Shown: positions 9,572 to 21,665, numbered from the stretch's first letter. The stretch is 64,000 bases of DNA from Enoplolaimus lenunculus (GCA_030248215.1 JASANG010000377.1:1-64000), one strand, 5' to 3'. A program made the numbers and translations. Notes: a model not told the origin generated them from the letters alone.

Positions 9572-12500
9572 TTACCCAACTGCTCCGCGAGTAGGAGTTG
9601 CCCTTCTGACACCAGCGAGTCTCAATCGAGCAGAATGCAACGGATTTGAACTTGAAGTTGAAGTTGAAATGCCCGAGTCCGTTGTATTAGGGGTTGTTTC
9701 GCGGCTATCACTCGTTGCTCGACCAGTTGAAGATAACCGATCCATAAGTGCTCGTGAAATGTTGACTGGCGTCGGATGTAGCGGTGTCGGTGATAACGGA
9801 TACGCTTGAAATCATTATAAAAGAAATATTGAAATGATTTTTTACAAAAAAAATAATTTTAAATTAATTAAAAATTTAAAATTGAGTAAAAATAATTTCA
9901 ATTTTAAGAGTAAATTGAATTTTATTGTTATTTTGATATCTGAACGCCTGTGCACAAAATAACAATTTTAATTGAAGTTAAAATAAAATAAAGGCCGGTG
10001 AGTCAAATTGACTCTCTCCGAAAAAGCCTTTTCCCGACTAAACAGATTGAGTCGAAATTCGATCCCGCCAGAGTCAAATTCAGTCGAATTTGACTCAGGT
10101 TTGAGTCGAATTTTTGACTCAGTTTGTGTCGTCAAGAAAAGCCTATTTCGGAGAGAGTCAGTTTGACTCATCATTTTTTGCAGTATACGCCTTGTTCAGT
10201 TTTTACCTTTGGAACTTGTAAGTTCAGCCAGGATCCGTATATATAGAAGAAAGGACCTATGTTACTTTTAGGGGCGTAACAGTAGATTAAGCGTATTCCT
10301 AAGCCTAAACCTATGTTTAAACGTTGCAAAACTGTCTTCCTAAGCGTAAGCCGTAATCTAGAATCTAAACCTACTGTTTTACAGACCCACCAGAAGGCTG
10401 GACGACCCTCAAAGTAACATGGGCCGAAGAAACATACGGCAGCTATATCCATATTCAAAATTTCTGAACAGAAAACATCAAGTACGTGTACCGATGTTAG
10501 AACGGCTTGTGTGTTAGCTTATAGCGTCGACCAAAATGACGTCATACCCTCCCGGAATAAAATCCGGCCTACGCGACACGCTTGAAAGGCAACTTCGAAC
10601 AAAACCGATTAAAATGCAGGTTTTCAACATATATAGTACTGGCTGCTCTTTAACCCTTTATCACATGAATATTTTCAATTTCATCTGAGACCTATTTTTA
10701 TGCTAGGATTCGGACTCCAGAGACTGGAATAAGAGGCGTATACCATCACCCCTCAGCTGTAGGAGCTTGCCGCTCGAGACCGAGGGGGCTTTCACGTCTT
10801 GTGGTGATTTAGTGCTATACTGCGCTGAGTTGCCCATAGTCAACTCTATGTGAGAAGGGGTTAATACTGTTTCTATAAAGCAATACTGGTTGAATACCAA
10901 TAGGGTTCTCCCCCTCACCCCTTAATGAACCTGCCTTCTTTGGGGTGGGCTTGTTTGCGGATGGGTACAAAAACTCGCCACAGTCATAAAGACCGTTTGT
11001 GGGTAACCTGGTCATACATTTACCTGCATAGTTTTTAAACAACAACAGCTGAAAAACTATGCTAAAACTAAAATGATTAACGCAACCGGTTTAGCATTTG
11101 ATTGGGTATAACAAAAAGGTTACAAGCTTCAAAGGGCGTTTCATGTACCAACAGCGGTTCAAAAAACCCCTGATACCAAATTATTTCTGGTCAATGTTGC
11201 CGTTGAATGGCCGGCAGGTATTGCGCAACCCTGCAATTGAGTAAGCATAAGCTTTAAACTAATTTTTCACTCAGCCCATACGCCTACGTTTAGGCTTCTT
11301 CTTACGCTGAAGCTTCGTGTCTCTTAGGGTTAAAGAATACTGGTTATACTACTGTTACGCTCGTCAAAGCAACATTGGTAAAATATTGTAGAAATTTTGA
11401 GACACTTTTAAAAAATTTTTTAGACATAAGCTGTTGGACATCTCGTTGAACCTAAGATAAGACCATGGGTCCTAGCGCAACCTGACCAAAAATTCCTGAA
11501 ATTCCGTATGTATAACGTTTCAAATTCAAACCTTGTGACCGCCTAATGCTTACAGCAGTCAGTATTTTTTGCATTGTTATTGAAAATAGGAAGCCATACA
11601 TGTGTTCGCAATTTTTAATAACAACGACTGTTCTGTTATTTAAATTCGCAGAACAAAAGCTTAAAATATAATATTTTCAAATGTAAACTTAAAATATAAT
11701 AATGTAATCTTTACAAATGATTTCATAGCACAAATTCGCTAAAATGATAAGTCAGCCAGCTGATTGCGTTATATGATTATTACACTTATTTCATTATTGC
11801 ATTAGCCATAGGAGCAGGAGCCAAAGACGTTTCAGGGTGGCCATGAAAAGCCAATTTCGAAAAGAGTCAATTTAACTCACCATTTTTGCAGTGTATATAC
11901 ATATACACATATAAATATATATAAATATATATAAATATATAATATAATATGGGCCAACAATTTTTTCGGCAGATACAAAACCAAAACTAAACACTAAATA
12001 TTAGCTAATTATAATAGCAAATATTTTACTTTTAAGCTCCTAAAGCTTTTACTTGCCAACTAAATCTAAAACCAGCCCTAACCTATGACGTCATGAGCGT
12101 CGCCAGACGGAATTTTTTAGACGCAGTGTCAATTTGGAGCACAGTAACCCTCCATTTAAAATTTTATAGAATCCACAGCTAAATTATTCATGAATGACTC
12201 TATATGGTATTACTTCACTTAGAATTAACTTTAACCAGTTCTTATTGGTCATGTCATTAGGCAAACGCGGACGGTTGAAAAAATCAATCGATAGGACCAC
12301 TGGAACCTTTTAGGAATTGGTAAAATATCTATAAATACCTCGGCAAATGTAAAGAACGCGAGCGGAACAGTATTATAAGCATATTCCTAAGCTTAAGCCT
12401 AAGCCTAAACCTATAACCTAAGTGTAAGAATGAGCATATTCCTAAGCCTAAGCCTAAGGAAAGCAAAAAATTAGTCTTAAAAATGAAGCTTACTCTATTG

Positions 12501-14365
12501 CAGTCCCACACAAAAACGTTCCGCCCCTGATCTTTACATGGGTCAATACCTCAAACATATGAGTCACAGGTTAGGATGGCGTATCTATGAACCTATAGTA
12601 TTTTCACTATAAATAATAACAAAAACATACTACTAAACTAGGATAGTTTATCCTACAGTAACTAGCTGGATAAATATATACCTTTGTGTTTGTTTCGCAT
12701 TGCTCCGTTGGCATGGTGACATACCCTACTGAATCTGATGAGCAAGCTGTACGCGCTAGGGGGGGTACAGTGAAAAATTACAGGATAGTCATATGTGGGC
12801 AACTAAACTAACAAACCGAGCTATAAGTTTTCTTGGCGGAGACGCAACTGTTTTTGAGCCTGGGGGGGCTAAGCATATTGTGGTCCCCCTTCTGGCGACT
12901 GGTTCCCATCTGTATGAACAAACACATGCTAGCATTATTTGCGGTTGTTTTAATGTGATACTAGGAAATGTGCTTTATTAGCGATAAACCTAAATTTGAA
13001 TCACGTGTACATGTGATTATCTCATTCTGAATTCTAATCTCATAATCAGAAGATTAGGCAAATTATAAAGTTGGTAGAACGCAAAAATTAGATACGAAAT
13101 ATAAACATTTAAAATATAATTATGTATCCATTTCGTATTGAATGGGGGGGCGGAATAGGCAATTATGCCTAATCGTCGGAAAACATTTTGTGATAAAACT
13201 AGTATATAAGGTACAACAGTTATTCGATGCTAATTGCTCATATATAGCATGCAGTAAAAATTGCGTATCATAACACTTGCAAACACGTCCGCGCAATAGG
13301 AAATTGCCGCGTGCACATATGTGCCGACACCCGTGACTATAAGCACGTTCTACTATACGTATTTGGGCCATTGTTATACGTTTAGGGGCGTAACAAAACG
13401 TATTCCTAAGCCTAAGCGTTGCAAAAATGTATTTGTAAGCCTTAGCTTAAACCTGAGTCTAAGCAAAAAATGTACTCTACAATCTAAACCTACTCTTTTA
13501 TAGACGCACCAGAAACATGAACGCCCCTTAAAGTAACATGGGCCCGTATTTGATATACTTAATAAATGTTGGTTAAATTTTACCGATTTCGTTTAAACCA
13601 TTCTATGAGCTTAAAATTACCAAATTTGAAATCAACAGAGAGTTCAAACAAATACAGGTTTGGTTTGAAAAATTTATATGCTAAATTCAATACTGTATTC
13701 CTCAAAGTAACTATTGCAATATATATACTTATTTAGAAATATTTACCTTATACCCAGCTAAGAAAACATTGCGATAAGTGTTTTGCGATCCAAACAGGCA
13801 CAACGAATTTGGGACATTTCGTCGGATTAAACTCTTTAAGCCAAAACAAGGTCACAAACAAAACGCTGTACTTCATAGATTCGTGGTTAATTTGCTATAG
13901 GATCCCTTTAACAAAATACAGACCCACCACAAATTTGAACAAAATCCATTGTTTTTTACCTGGTAGCAAATTGCCGTTTCGCGGCGTAGTAGACGCTGAT
14001 CCGTCCGGGGTGGTCAAATCGATTAATTCGCCAACGGCTACACTGTCGTTGCACAAATCAATACGTGGCAAATTGATGGCTGCAGTTTGTCGTTCAGAGC
14101 ACGCTGGCTTGTTCTGCGAAATTTGGTAGCTAACTTTCGGCGACTTTGGTTCACCACACTGTGGTGTTGAATCAGTGGTCGGTGTTAGGCAATCTTCTGT
14201 AGCCAATGAAAACGACGATGTTTGCAGTTGAGGTGTCGGACAAACTATTTTTAATTGAAGAGGATCAAATGATATATTATCGATCGAATCGGCGTGATTT
14301 AATTGGATAGTTTTGACACAATTTTGACTAGCGGTTGATGAGCTTGTTAATGATTGGTCCATCGG
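9572..14365 (-). CDS. Unidentified Ser/Thr/Pro-rich protein, two 3' exons
   Basis: Two minus-strand exons join in phase: 14365-13960 (acceptor TTTTTTGCAG, donor CCAG|GTAAAA, ends phase 1) and 9804-9572 (acceptor TTTCAAG, opens with the two bases completing the codon). The second exon reads to TAA at 9574-9572. An alternative is that GG|GTAAGA at the same spot is a donor and the gene continues. The visible C-terminal 212 residues are rich in Ser, Thr and Pro, with many TP/SP sites (for example LSPTPLHPTPV), so probably disordered and phosphorylated. GELIDLTTPD resembles a SUMO-interacting motif and TTDSGISTST resembles a DSGxxS-type phosphodegron. The long intron holds family F, piggyBac-like and TTAGGC MITEs. 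Upstream exons were not found. I do not recognise the family; a nuclear regulatory role is only a guess from the motifs. Confidence 0.6.
9996..10185. mobile_element. Foldback MITE family F, copy 2
   Basis: The left half starts inside the family sequence at GGTGAGTCAAATTGACTC, and its outer CACTGCAAAA end is missing. The right half is complete to TTTTTTGCAGTA. Lies in the intron of the unidentified minus-strand gene. Confidence 0.8.
10253..10425 (-). mobile_element. TTAGGC-bearing MITE, subfamily A copy 2
   Basis: Reverse orientation: starts GGACCTATGTTACTTTTAGG and ends CTCAAAGTAACATGGGCC, with GTAACAGTAGATTAAGCG next to the left end. Few hexamers remain (CCTAAGCC type). Flanks AGAAGAAA and GAAGAAAC look like a slipped 8-bp duplication. 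Confidence 0.75.
10650..10864 (-). mobile_element. piggyBac-like MITE with tRNA-like core, copy 2
   Basis: TTAA at 10650-10653 and 10861-10864 brackets CCCTTTATCACATGAATATT and its inverse-like end ATGTGAGAAGGGG. The tRNA-like part on the minus strand keeps an A-box-like TAGCTGAGGGG and the B-box region with small changes. It lies in the same intron as copy 2 of family F. Confidence 0.75.
10865..12341. other. Intron sequence without identifiable exon
   Basis: Lies inside the unidentified minus-strand gene. Holds decayed TTAGGC-type sequence at about 11245-11370, a right half of family F at 11842-11893 and a short AT repeat (about 11893-11950). Nothing coding could be supported. Confidence 0.4.
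11842..11893. mobile_element. Family F right-end fragment
   Basis: Only the right terminus remains: GAAAAGCCAATTTCGAAAAG.. to CACCATTTTTGCAGTG, followed by TA. It is one of several solo right halves in the window. Confidence 0.7.
12342..12544 (-). mobile_element. TTAGGC-bearing MITE, subfamily B copy 2, exact 8-bp duplication
   Basis: Starts GGCAAATGTAAAGAACGCG and ends CCCCTGATCTTTACATGGGTC. AATACCTC lies directly on both sides (12334-12341 and 12545-12552), an exact 8-bp target-site duplication. The body has CCTAAGCC-type hexamers and GCAGTCCCACA near the right end. The exact duplication argues for a fairly recent insertion and for a hAT-type mechanism. Confidence 0.92.
13366..13544 (-). 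mobile_element. TTAGGC-bearing MITE, subfamily A copy 3, exact 8-bp duplication
   Basis: Starts GGCCATTGTTATACGTTTAG and ends CCCCTTAAAGTAACATGGGCC in its outer bases. CGTATTTG flanks both sides exactly (13358-13365 and 13545-13552). Contains the CTTTTATA motif (TATAAAAG on the minus strand) near 13495 and a few CCTAAG hexamers. Confidence 0.92.
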
Positions 14366-15182
14366 CTGCAAAAAACAAATAACTACTTAAACACATTACA
14401 CAAAATATACTAACTCATTATAAAATAATTACAAGTGGGGTTGCTGTGAAGTTGCCTGACATTTACGCTTATGTTCATGCTTATGCTTAGGTTTAGGAAA
14501 AAGATTACCTATTCTTAAGCGGTTAATTAAGTATTCGGCTAAACTATGAGCCTAAGCCTATGCCTATACGTTAAATATGGAAACGTGTACAAGAGCACCC
14601 ACAGTCCGCTTGGCGGAAGTATACTGTACCGGATCCTCTATAGGGGCATCAAGCGGATACGAATACTGGAAAAATCTTGTGGGGAAAATACAGAGACTAT
14701 TATCCGGGGTGACAAAATTGAGCAGTGCCACAGTTCTGTATATGTTCCTAGGGGTCGCCAGTTCAAAAGCTGTATGTAGCTGGGTCGTTTGACGTGCCAG
14801 TATCTGAGCCCCTGTCCCGTGAACCTGTTGAATGGACCACTGCAAGGAGCAAAGCCAAAATAAGCTTTAATAACTTTACGGTTAACCTGAAATGTACCGC
14901 AGGCGCCAAATTTTAGAAAATTCCATGTCGGATCGGTTTTGCATGGACCTAAAGGTGCACAGGTCCCAGCCCTCGGGTTACGAGGGTAGTAGCTGTTACA
15001 GTGGCGAAGACCATAAAGGGGCCCTGGGTATATGTTGTAAACTAGAGCCGTTTATAACACCCCTGGTTTAACCGAAATGCGATTAAATGAAATTAATACG
15101 TCTTAGCATATCGCTGTGTGGACACACATCAGCCATTACCTATGAACATCAGCTGTAAAATTTAATAACTTTTTCGGTTACA

Positions 15183-15428
15183 AACGTTGAATTTTAAGCC
15201 ACAACTTGCCCTGGGGGTCAGAGTACAACCGGGTCTACCTAAGGCTCCGGCTCCGGCAGAAAAGCGGCCTCCGGCAGCTGTAAAGTTCGACATAAATTCT
15301 CGCTTACAAACGTTGAATTTTAAGCCACAACTTGCCCTGGGCGTCAGAGTACAACCGCAGGTCTGCCTCAGGCTCCGGCTCAATTTTGCATAATTTTGCC
15401 AAAATGTATCTGCTTAGCGCGTTTCGCT
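15183..15428 (+). repeat. Two-unit tandem repeat, about 123 bp
   Basis: The block beginning CAAACGTTGAATTTTAAGCC and ACAACTTGCCCTGG recurs 123 bp later, followed in both cases by CTCCGGCTC-type words. The second unit decays after about 60 bp. Similar CTCCGGCTCCGG words continue to about 15640. No gene is supported. Confidence 0.75.
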
Positions 15429-15832
15429 TTACTTCTGTCACAATTTTCAAGAAACAATTTCTGAAATTTGGCAGAAAATTAGCGTAAAACCAAACAACTT
15501 AACAATATATTGCAGATATTGACTAAAATTAACTAATCACCCATCAATCTTTACTACCTAATTTCGCCTCACATCCGGCTCCAGCTCAGGCAAGTTTCGT
15601 TGACCTCCGGCTCCGGTGTTTCTCACCTCCGGTTGCATCCTGCTGGAAGTAGTTAATGTTTCAGTTCCGGGAAACGACTAAAAGTAAATAGTATTATTTT
15701 TCAGTTTTGACCTCTACGATTCAGAAGGTTTCGTTAAAGCCTATCAAAAAATACGCGTTTTTCATGTATCTTCAGAAATTTCAAAATATGTATGGCTTCA
15801 ACATATATACGGCCTTGCAATCAAGCCAAAAC

Positions 15833-16099
15833 CGGAAATGTACTTTAAGGGACGTCCAGGCTTCTGGTGGATCTATAAAAGAGTACGTTTAGATTCTAGA
15901 TTACATTTTTTTGCTTAGGTTTAGGCTTAGGCTTAGGAACTCATTTTTGCAACGCTTAGGCTTAGGCTTAGGAACTCATTTTTGCAACGCTTAGGCTCAG
16001 ACTTAGGCTTAGAAACTCATTTTCGCAACGCTTAGGCTTAGGCTTCGGGTTAGGAATACGCTTAATCTACTGTTACGCCCCATAAAGTAAATATTGGCA
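15833..16099 (+). mobile_element. TTAGGC-bearing MITE, subfamily A copy 4
   Basis: Left end CGGAAATGTACTTTAAGGG, then CTATAAAAGAGTACG, then three blocks of TTAGGC hexamers, each followed by AACTCATTTTTGCAACGC, so the hexamer block plus a spacer has itself been repeated. Right end CATAAAGTAAATATTGGCA. Flanks GCCAAAAC and GCAAAACT look like a slipped duplication. Confidence 0.82.
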
Positions 16100-16975
16100 G
16101 CAAAACTTATCGTTAGTCTCGCAAATTCAGCAAAAATACAATACATGGCTTTAGTTCTAAAAAGCTAAAAACTCAAACGAATAAACCATGTAATTTACTA
16201 TAAAAACATCAACATAAGCGGCGATATAATCATGCGTTGGGTATAATAAAAAAGCTCATAGCCGTTTCCGTGTTCCATAAGCTAAGCAAGCTAATGGTTT
16301 TTCCCATAGTTTTCAATGCCAACCGTATTCCTAAACGTAGACCGAATCCTGATTTGAGGGACTGGTGCCACAAAAACGGTGTCGGTAAAGTTTGTATGCA
16401 AATCTATTTCTCTTAGCTAACATGTATTTATTAACAAAATTATTTTTTTCATAATCAACAAAAGATCACAGCCTTCTTGTTCCCACCCTCCGTTCTGGCT
16501 ACGCCAATGTAACCCTAGAACCTAATACAGCTAGGTAGCGGCACATATACCTATTCTCGCATATACCTATGGATATAATGACTTTATTCAGGTATGAACC
16601 ATAGATAGCAACCGGAATATATACAAATACGTTTTGACCAAACTAGAACAACTGTGCTTATATAAAGTACTGTATAGTTAAATTTGGCTAACTGGTAGCT
16701 GTGAAAAGCTAGAAATTAGTGAAATCCGAATAGTTACAATTTTCACCCCTCATTTCTAATTACGACCCCGGAAAGTATTGCCAGAACCACCACGGTAGTT
16801 TCGCAACCCGTAATGGCTGTTGTGCACTGTCCGCCACAATCAACAAATCGACAAAGGTTTAGACATAAAGTAGCGTTTTCATAAAATACTTAGCTAATTT
16901 GGGTAAATGTTTATTTTATAACGCGATTCAGATTGCACTGAACAATATTGCTCAACAATTACTGCCCTGGGTGTG

Positions 16976-17186
16976 AGCCAATGTGAAGAACAGCGGCGGA
17001 ACAATATTATAGGCATATTCCTAAGCCAAAGTTTAAGCTAAAAGCCTAAACCTAAGCGTAACAATGAGCATATTCCAAAGCTTAAGCCTAAGCCTAAGCG
17101 CCAAGCAAAAAAAATACTCTACAGCTTAAGATTACTCAATTGCAGTCCCACAGAAAAACGTTCCGCCCCTGATCTTTACATGAGCC
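16976..17186 (-). mobile_element. TTAGGC-bearing MITE, subfamily B copy 3
   Basis: Starts AGCCAATGTGAAGAACAGCG and ends CCCTGATCTTTACATGAGCC. The body has CCTAAGCC-type hexamers broken by CGTAACAATGAGCATATTCC. Flanking 8-mers TGGGTGTG and TGAGTGTA agree at 6 of 8. Confidence 0.82.
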
Positions 17187-17273
17187 TGAGTGTAATAGAT
17201 ACCTAATCCAAATTTAGCGATTGAGTCAAAAAAATGAACACAAGTTTATTAGTTAAAATTTGATCTATATATC

Positions 17274-17592
17274 CTGTAGTGACACGAATAAGAGGGGAGA
17301 CTGATATTTATTTGGTTGTCTTGTATCAAAACCTTGAGTGATAATGCAAGGTTATACTCTTTCGGACTCATATTAGGGATACCGATTCCTATTTATTGGG
17401 ACTCAAAATGGGGACCCTCTATTAACCCTCTCTTTAGGGTCACTATAATATATATATATTATATATCGAATTCCGTTCCACGCGAACAAAACGCGCTCGT
17501 AGGACTTTTAACAGGGATGCGGACTCCCACTGATTGGGACTCAAAACTGGACCCCCTCTTATTACACGCATATTATTCGGATAACTACAGTA
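17274..17592. repeat. Family G repeat, two units
   Basis: Starts CTGTAGTGACACGAATAAGA. Contains two units of GGGATACGGACTCC-like sequence with GGGACTCAAAATGGGGACCC, at 17374 and 17511, and ends near ATAACTACAGTAT. The same unit is found at 46552-46625 and 62839-62907, the latter inside a hAT-like MITE. Probably a non-autonomous DNA element with CTGTAGTGAC ends. Confidence 0.6.
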
Positions 17593-18722
17593 TATATGTA
17601 TGTATAACTATTTCGATTTCTGCTTCATCCGAACGAAACACGCCCGGCCGCTGGAATTGAAAAACAATCTGTGTCAACTCTACCCAAGTGATACGACTGT
17701 TCCCAGCAAACCTCCGAGAACGTAACTCATTTTCACTGTAAAATTTTCAACATACGCGAGTGAAATAAATTTTAAAAAAGTTTTCAACTTTAAAAAATAC
17801 TCTTACGTAAACACGATTTACTCACGGACGACACAGAGTCACCACCCCCTTGAGAGTTGTTACTCAGTAACACCGTCATCGAACAGTGGTGAGGCAGCGA
17901 AGGCTTCGGATTGGACAGTGCCAGTTTCAAGAAAAAACCGACTAAAAATTTTGGGTTTTAGGCAAATCATTAACGGTTGAATAATAAGACATCTTGGCCT
18001 GATAGAATGAATACTTGGGGTAACCGGTACCCGTTAGTCCCCTTTCACATACGCTACTCCAGTGCCTTACAGTGCGATCGGCCGAACAAGACAGTGTCTG
18101 TTTATGAATCGGATTTGTATACAATTTTTGTATTTGGATCAATATTTTTAAATAAATAAATAAAAATAAATAAATATAAGGAATAAATGAATAAAAATAA
18201 ATAAATAAATAAAAATAAATAAATAAAATAAATAAAAAATACAATTGTCGTGAAGAATTATACCAAAAAAAAATTGAAAAAATGAATGAGTTTTGGACGG
18301 TGATTTAAACTTCTTTATTCTACCCGACATCACTATGCCGTAGTGTTGAATATAGAAATTTCGGACGGTAGAGTCATGCGATATATAATAGCATTCAAGG
18401 TCGCGAACAAAACCAGCTATAATCCGCTCACAGTACTAAATCTTAATCCAAAATTCATGGTTTGCCTAGAGTTACGAGAGCATACCCTGGTTGTTCGCCT
18501 CCTGGATGGTAGTAAAAATTAGATTTTGAGGTGATTAAAACTTAAAAACTCATACACCAGGGGCGTATTCAACGAAGAAACGGTGTAGAGTGAGTATACA
18601 ATGCAATAAATATTGGTAGGAGAAAGAGAAAAACAGGCATTTTTACAGGATTTAGAATTAAGCTGTTTATTAAGAAGCAAAATTAAATTTATTGTGCGCT
18701 TTGTTACGCTAAAACGGTTACT

Positions 18723-19682
18723 TTAAGCGTTAGCGTTGCGGTATAATTTTTTGACGTGCGACGCCGTCCGGCGCAGTCCATCACCTGCAGGGTACCGTCC
18801 GGCGCCGTCCATCAAACGATGGTGCCGTCCATCGCATGTACGGTACCGTCCATTACCCGTGCATCGCCGTCCTTAACCGCGCCGGTATTGTACGCAAATA
18901 ACACACGTACGATAACGTATGCTGACGACGGTGACGGACGGCGCCGTACGAGTGACTCACGGTGACGGACGGCGCCATACGGGTGACGGACGGCGCCGTA
19001 CGAGTGACTCACGGTGACGGACGGGCCATACAGGTGACGGACGGCGCCGTACGAGTGACTCACGGTGACGGACGGCACCGTACAGGTAACGCACTCTGAC
19101 TGACGGCGCCGGACGAGTGACTCACGGTGACGGACGGGGCCATACAGGTGACAGACCCTTTAATTCACACTACGTTCTATAACAAAACATAAAGCGTTTA
19201 AAATGAATAAAGGCAGTTGAAATATTGGTAAAATTGTGCGTTTCACAACAACAAAATTTTGCCATAAATTTAAAATGGTTGCGTCAATGACTTGGTGCCG
19301 ATTCAACAAAACGATTGAAGCAGTTTAAGGCCTGCCTTTGTCGACTCCATTTTTAGCAGAATTTTTCAGTTAACCGTCGATGACATGCGAAAAACTCTTT
19401 CAAACCTCAACAAAAACTCTAAGCAGACTGTTTACCGCTTAAAGAAGTCGAATTTGACTCTGAAGGAGTCGAATTTTGACCCAGTTTGTGTAGTCCGGAA
19501 AAGCCTATTTCGGAGAGAGTCAATTTGACTCACCATTTTTTGCAGTGTACTTGTCGTATGGCGCCGTGCGTCATTGTCCGTCACTACACGGTATCATACG
19601 TTAGTAATTTACGTACGACACCGCACGGTGACATCACGGTGACGGACGGCGCTGGACGTCATCAAAAGTGTTGCGCCACATT
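18723..19682. mobile_element. GC-rich foldback element, family L copy 3, with a nested insertion
   Basis: Outer ends are roughly inverted: left TTTAAGCGTTAGCGTTGCGG with TTTTTTGACGTGCG, right GGACGTCATCAAAAGTGTTG with GCGCCAC. Inside, 18925-19150 is a composite tandem repeat of about 52 bp made of GTGACGGACGGCGCCGTACG, AGTGACTCACG and GTGACGGACGGGCCATACAG. A family F fragment lies at 19448-19547, so this element is older than that insertion. No protein is encoded. Confidence 0.6.
19448..19547. mobile_element. Family F right-half fragment
   Basis: AAGTCGAATTTGACTC through GTGTAGTCCGGAAAAGCC to CACCATTTTTTGCAGTG, followed by TA. Only the right half is present. It interrupts the GC-rich foldback at 18723-19682. 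Confidence 0.75.
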
Positions 19683-19890
19683 TAGACGGCTCGGATCTCG
19701 GGACTTTTCTGTAAATATTGTCATATTACCATGGAACTTTTTTATTACATGAAAAAACTGTAAATATTCGGAAATACCGCAAATTTTTATTGCTACATTT
19801 TGTTTAATTGCCGTGTTTTGTAATTTTTCAACGTGTAACACATCTGTTACATAGAATGCGCCCTACCTGACGACGCAAGTTGGACGTGTA

Positions 19891-20110
19891 CACTGTCAAA
19901 AATGGTGAGTCAAATCGATTCTCTTCGAAATAGGCTATGCGGGACTACACAAATTGAGTCAAATTCGACTCCGCCAGAGTTAAATTTGACTCATTGAGCG
20001 ACTCGCGTGAGTCGAATTTGACAGTGGCGGATTGGAGTTTGACTTAGTTTGTGTAGTCCGGAAAAGCCTGTTTTGGAGAGAGTCAATTTGAGTCACCATT
20101 TTTGGCAGTG
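19891..20110. mobile_element. Foldback MITE family F, copy 5
   Basis: Full-length: left CACTGTCAAAAATGGTGAG and right CACCATTTTTGGCAGTG. TA precedes and CA follows. The centre reads GACTCATTGAGCGACTCGCG, the turn of the foldback. Confidence 0.85.
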
Positions 20111-20659
20111 CAGGTTCAGAATATGGTCCCATATGAAATGCAATAAAAAGTGGCTTATCGTAGAAGTCTTGAAATACAGCGGCCAACGGGACTGTTTTAC
20201 GCTACACACACGGCCTCTGCTTCAAAACTGAAATATACCTGCTACTGGAAAATTCATTTTAATTTTCTTTTTTTGCAACATTATTGGTGAAATAACATTT
20301 AGTTGATGATAAGTATTTAATTAACCTGCTGTATTTTAGATTATCAGTAGCCGCGGAAGCGAAATCTACCTTCGATTGTTGATTTTCTGTGATTGTCAAG
20401 GTTTATATACTATACTAATAAAATCTATTTTATTTTTACCGTCATTTTTTAGAAAACGCTTTATTTCGACCGACCAAAACTTAATACCGGAATTTTTAAT
20501 TCTGGTAAAAATTTCCCAGAACCGGAAGGGGGGAAAATGCCGAAACCGTAATTCAAGTTTCACCCTGAACATATTCCCATATAAATATATATGTTGTCGT
20601 GGCACAGTGAGAATCAGGCATGTAGCCAGTTCCACATGCTATGTAGGCAAAATATTCTA

Positions 20660-20792
20660 CACTGCAAAAAATGGTGAGTCAAATTGACTCTCGTCGAAAT
20701 AGGCTTTTCCTGGTTACACAAACTGAGTCAAAATTCGACTCCGCCTGAGTCAAATTTCAGATAGTCAATTTGACTCACCACTTTTTGCAGTG
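20660..20792. mobile_element. Foldback MITE family F, copy 6 (internally deleted)
   Basis: Left CACTGCAAAAAATGGTGAG and right CTCACCACTTTTTGCAGTG, with TA on both sides. Only 133 bp long, because much of the right arm is missing. Confidence 0.85.
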
Positions 20793-20965
20793 TAGGGATA
20801 AGCTGAACCGACCCCCTGACCGCCTCTGATTACAGGCCCGAGTTAATAATTAGCATGTTGTTATAGCATACTAGAATTGGGAAGCAAAATGTAATAATAG
20901 GTATATACAGCTAATGCTATAATACACTTTCTGCCAAACATATTGCACTTTTAAACAATTAAGCG

Positions 20966-21040
20966 CCATTCACACGTGCAAGTTTTTGCAGCAAGAACTC
21001 GCAGCTGCAACTTCCGCGAAATACTTGCAGTACACCTTGA
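20966..21040. mobile_element. MITE family K, copy 2 (partial)
   Basis: GCCATTCACACGTGCAAGTT followed by TTTGCAGCAAGAACTCGCAG matches the family terminus at 4628 and 59264. A right end was not found. Confidence 0.5.
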
Positions 21041-21297
21041 TAAATTTGGTGAATTTTAATTTTCAGGATAAATACTGTCTTATTTTTAAAAAATAGCTTA
21101 CTTTTAAATCAAGAATCTTCGAAACATTTGTCGCATTCACACGCATTAACTGCAATGTTTCGTTGTTTCGTGCGATGTTACGTGATCGTTGTGCGACTAA
21201 ATGCGAGATCAAACAGTGAAACTGCTCATGAAATGGGATAAATATTGTTGTTGAGGGTGACAGGCTGCCTTAAAACATTAATTACAATTAAGGCCAC

Positions 21298-21665
21298 TGT
21301 TACTATTACTCTCTAAAAGCGTGACCTAGCTCGATTTAAGCTTAATGTTATCCAGCAGTATTAAACTAATTTTCTAGATTAATTAAACTAACCGGTAGTT
21401 TTATGCTTAAACTCATTTAAAACCTTGCATATTTTCAGTTTAAACTAAACTTAATGAACTCTTGGATACATCTAATTTCTGAGCTGGATTTGTTACTTAA
21501 ACTAAACATAAGTTTTGTTGAACTCTCGTTAAACTTAAAAACATGTCAGTTTAAGGAACACTTAAAATTCTAGTTTAGTTAGTCCGTCCAGCCATTTAAG
21601 TTTTACTTAAACTAATATTCCAGTTTAATTAAGCTATAAATTAAGTTTAAGTTTTTAGAGAGTAG
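21298..21665. mobile_element. Probable MITE with TACTCTCTAAAA ends
   Basis: Left TACTCTCTAAAAGCG and right AGTTTTTAGAGAGTA are inverted termini. The interior is rich in AGTTTAA/TTAAACT words and may fold. No coding potential. The right end directly abuts a decayed TTAGGC-type MITE (GGAGCGTAACAGTAG). Confidence 0.6.

Larger units (their letters stand above)
14366..18700. other. Gene-free stretch with repeats
   Basis: Upstream exons of the minus-strand gene could lie here but none was recognised. Contents: decayed TTAGG words (14460-14570), a 123-bp tandem pair (15183-15428), TTAGGC MITEs at 15833-16099 and 16976-17186, a GGGACTCAAAATGGGGACCC repeat in two units (17374-17590), and a low-complexity AAATAAAT tract (18150-18240). 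Confidence 0.45.

Noticed and set aside
13809-14129. A 106-codon plus-strand open frame
   Set aside because: Antisense shadow of the Ser/Thr/Pro-rich exon at 14365-13960.
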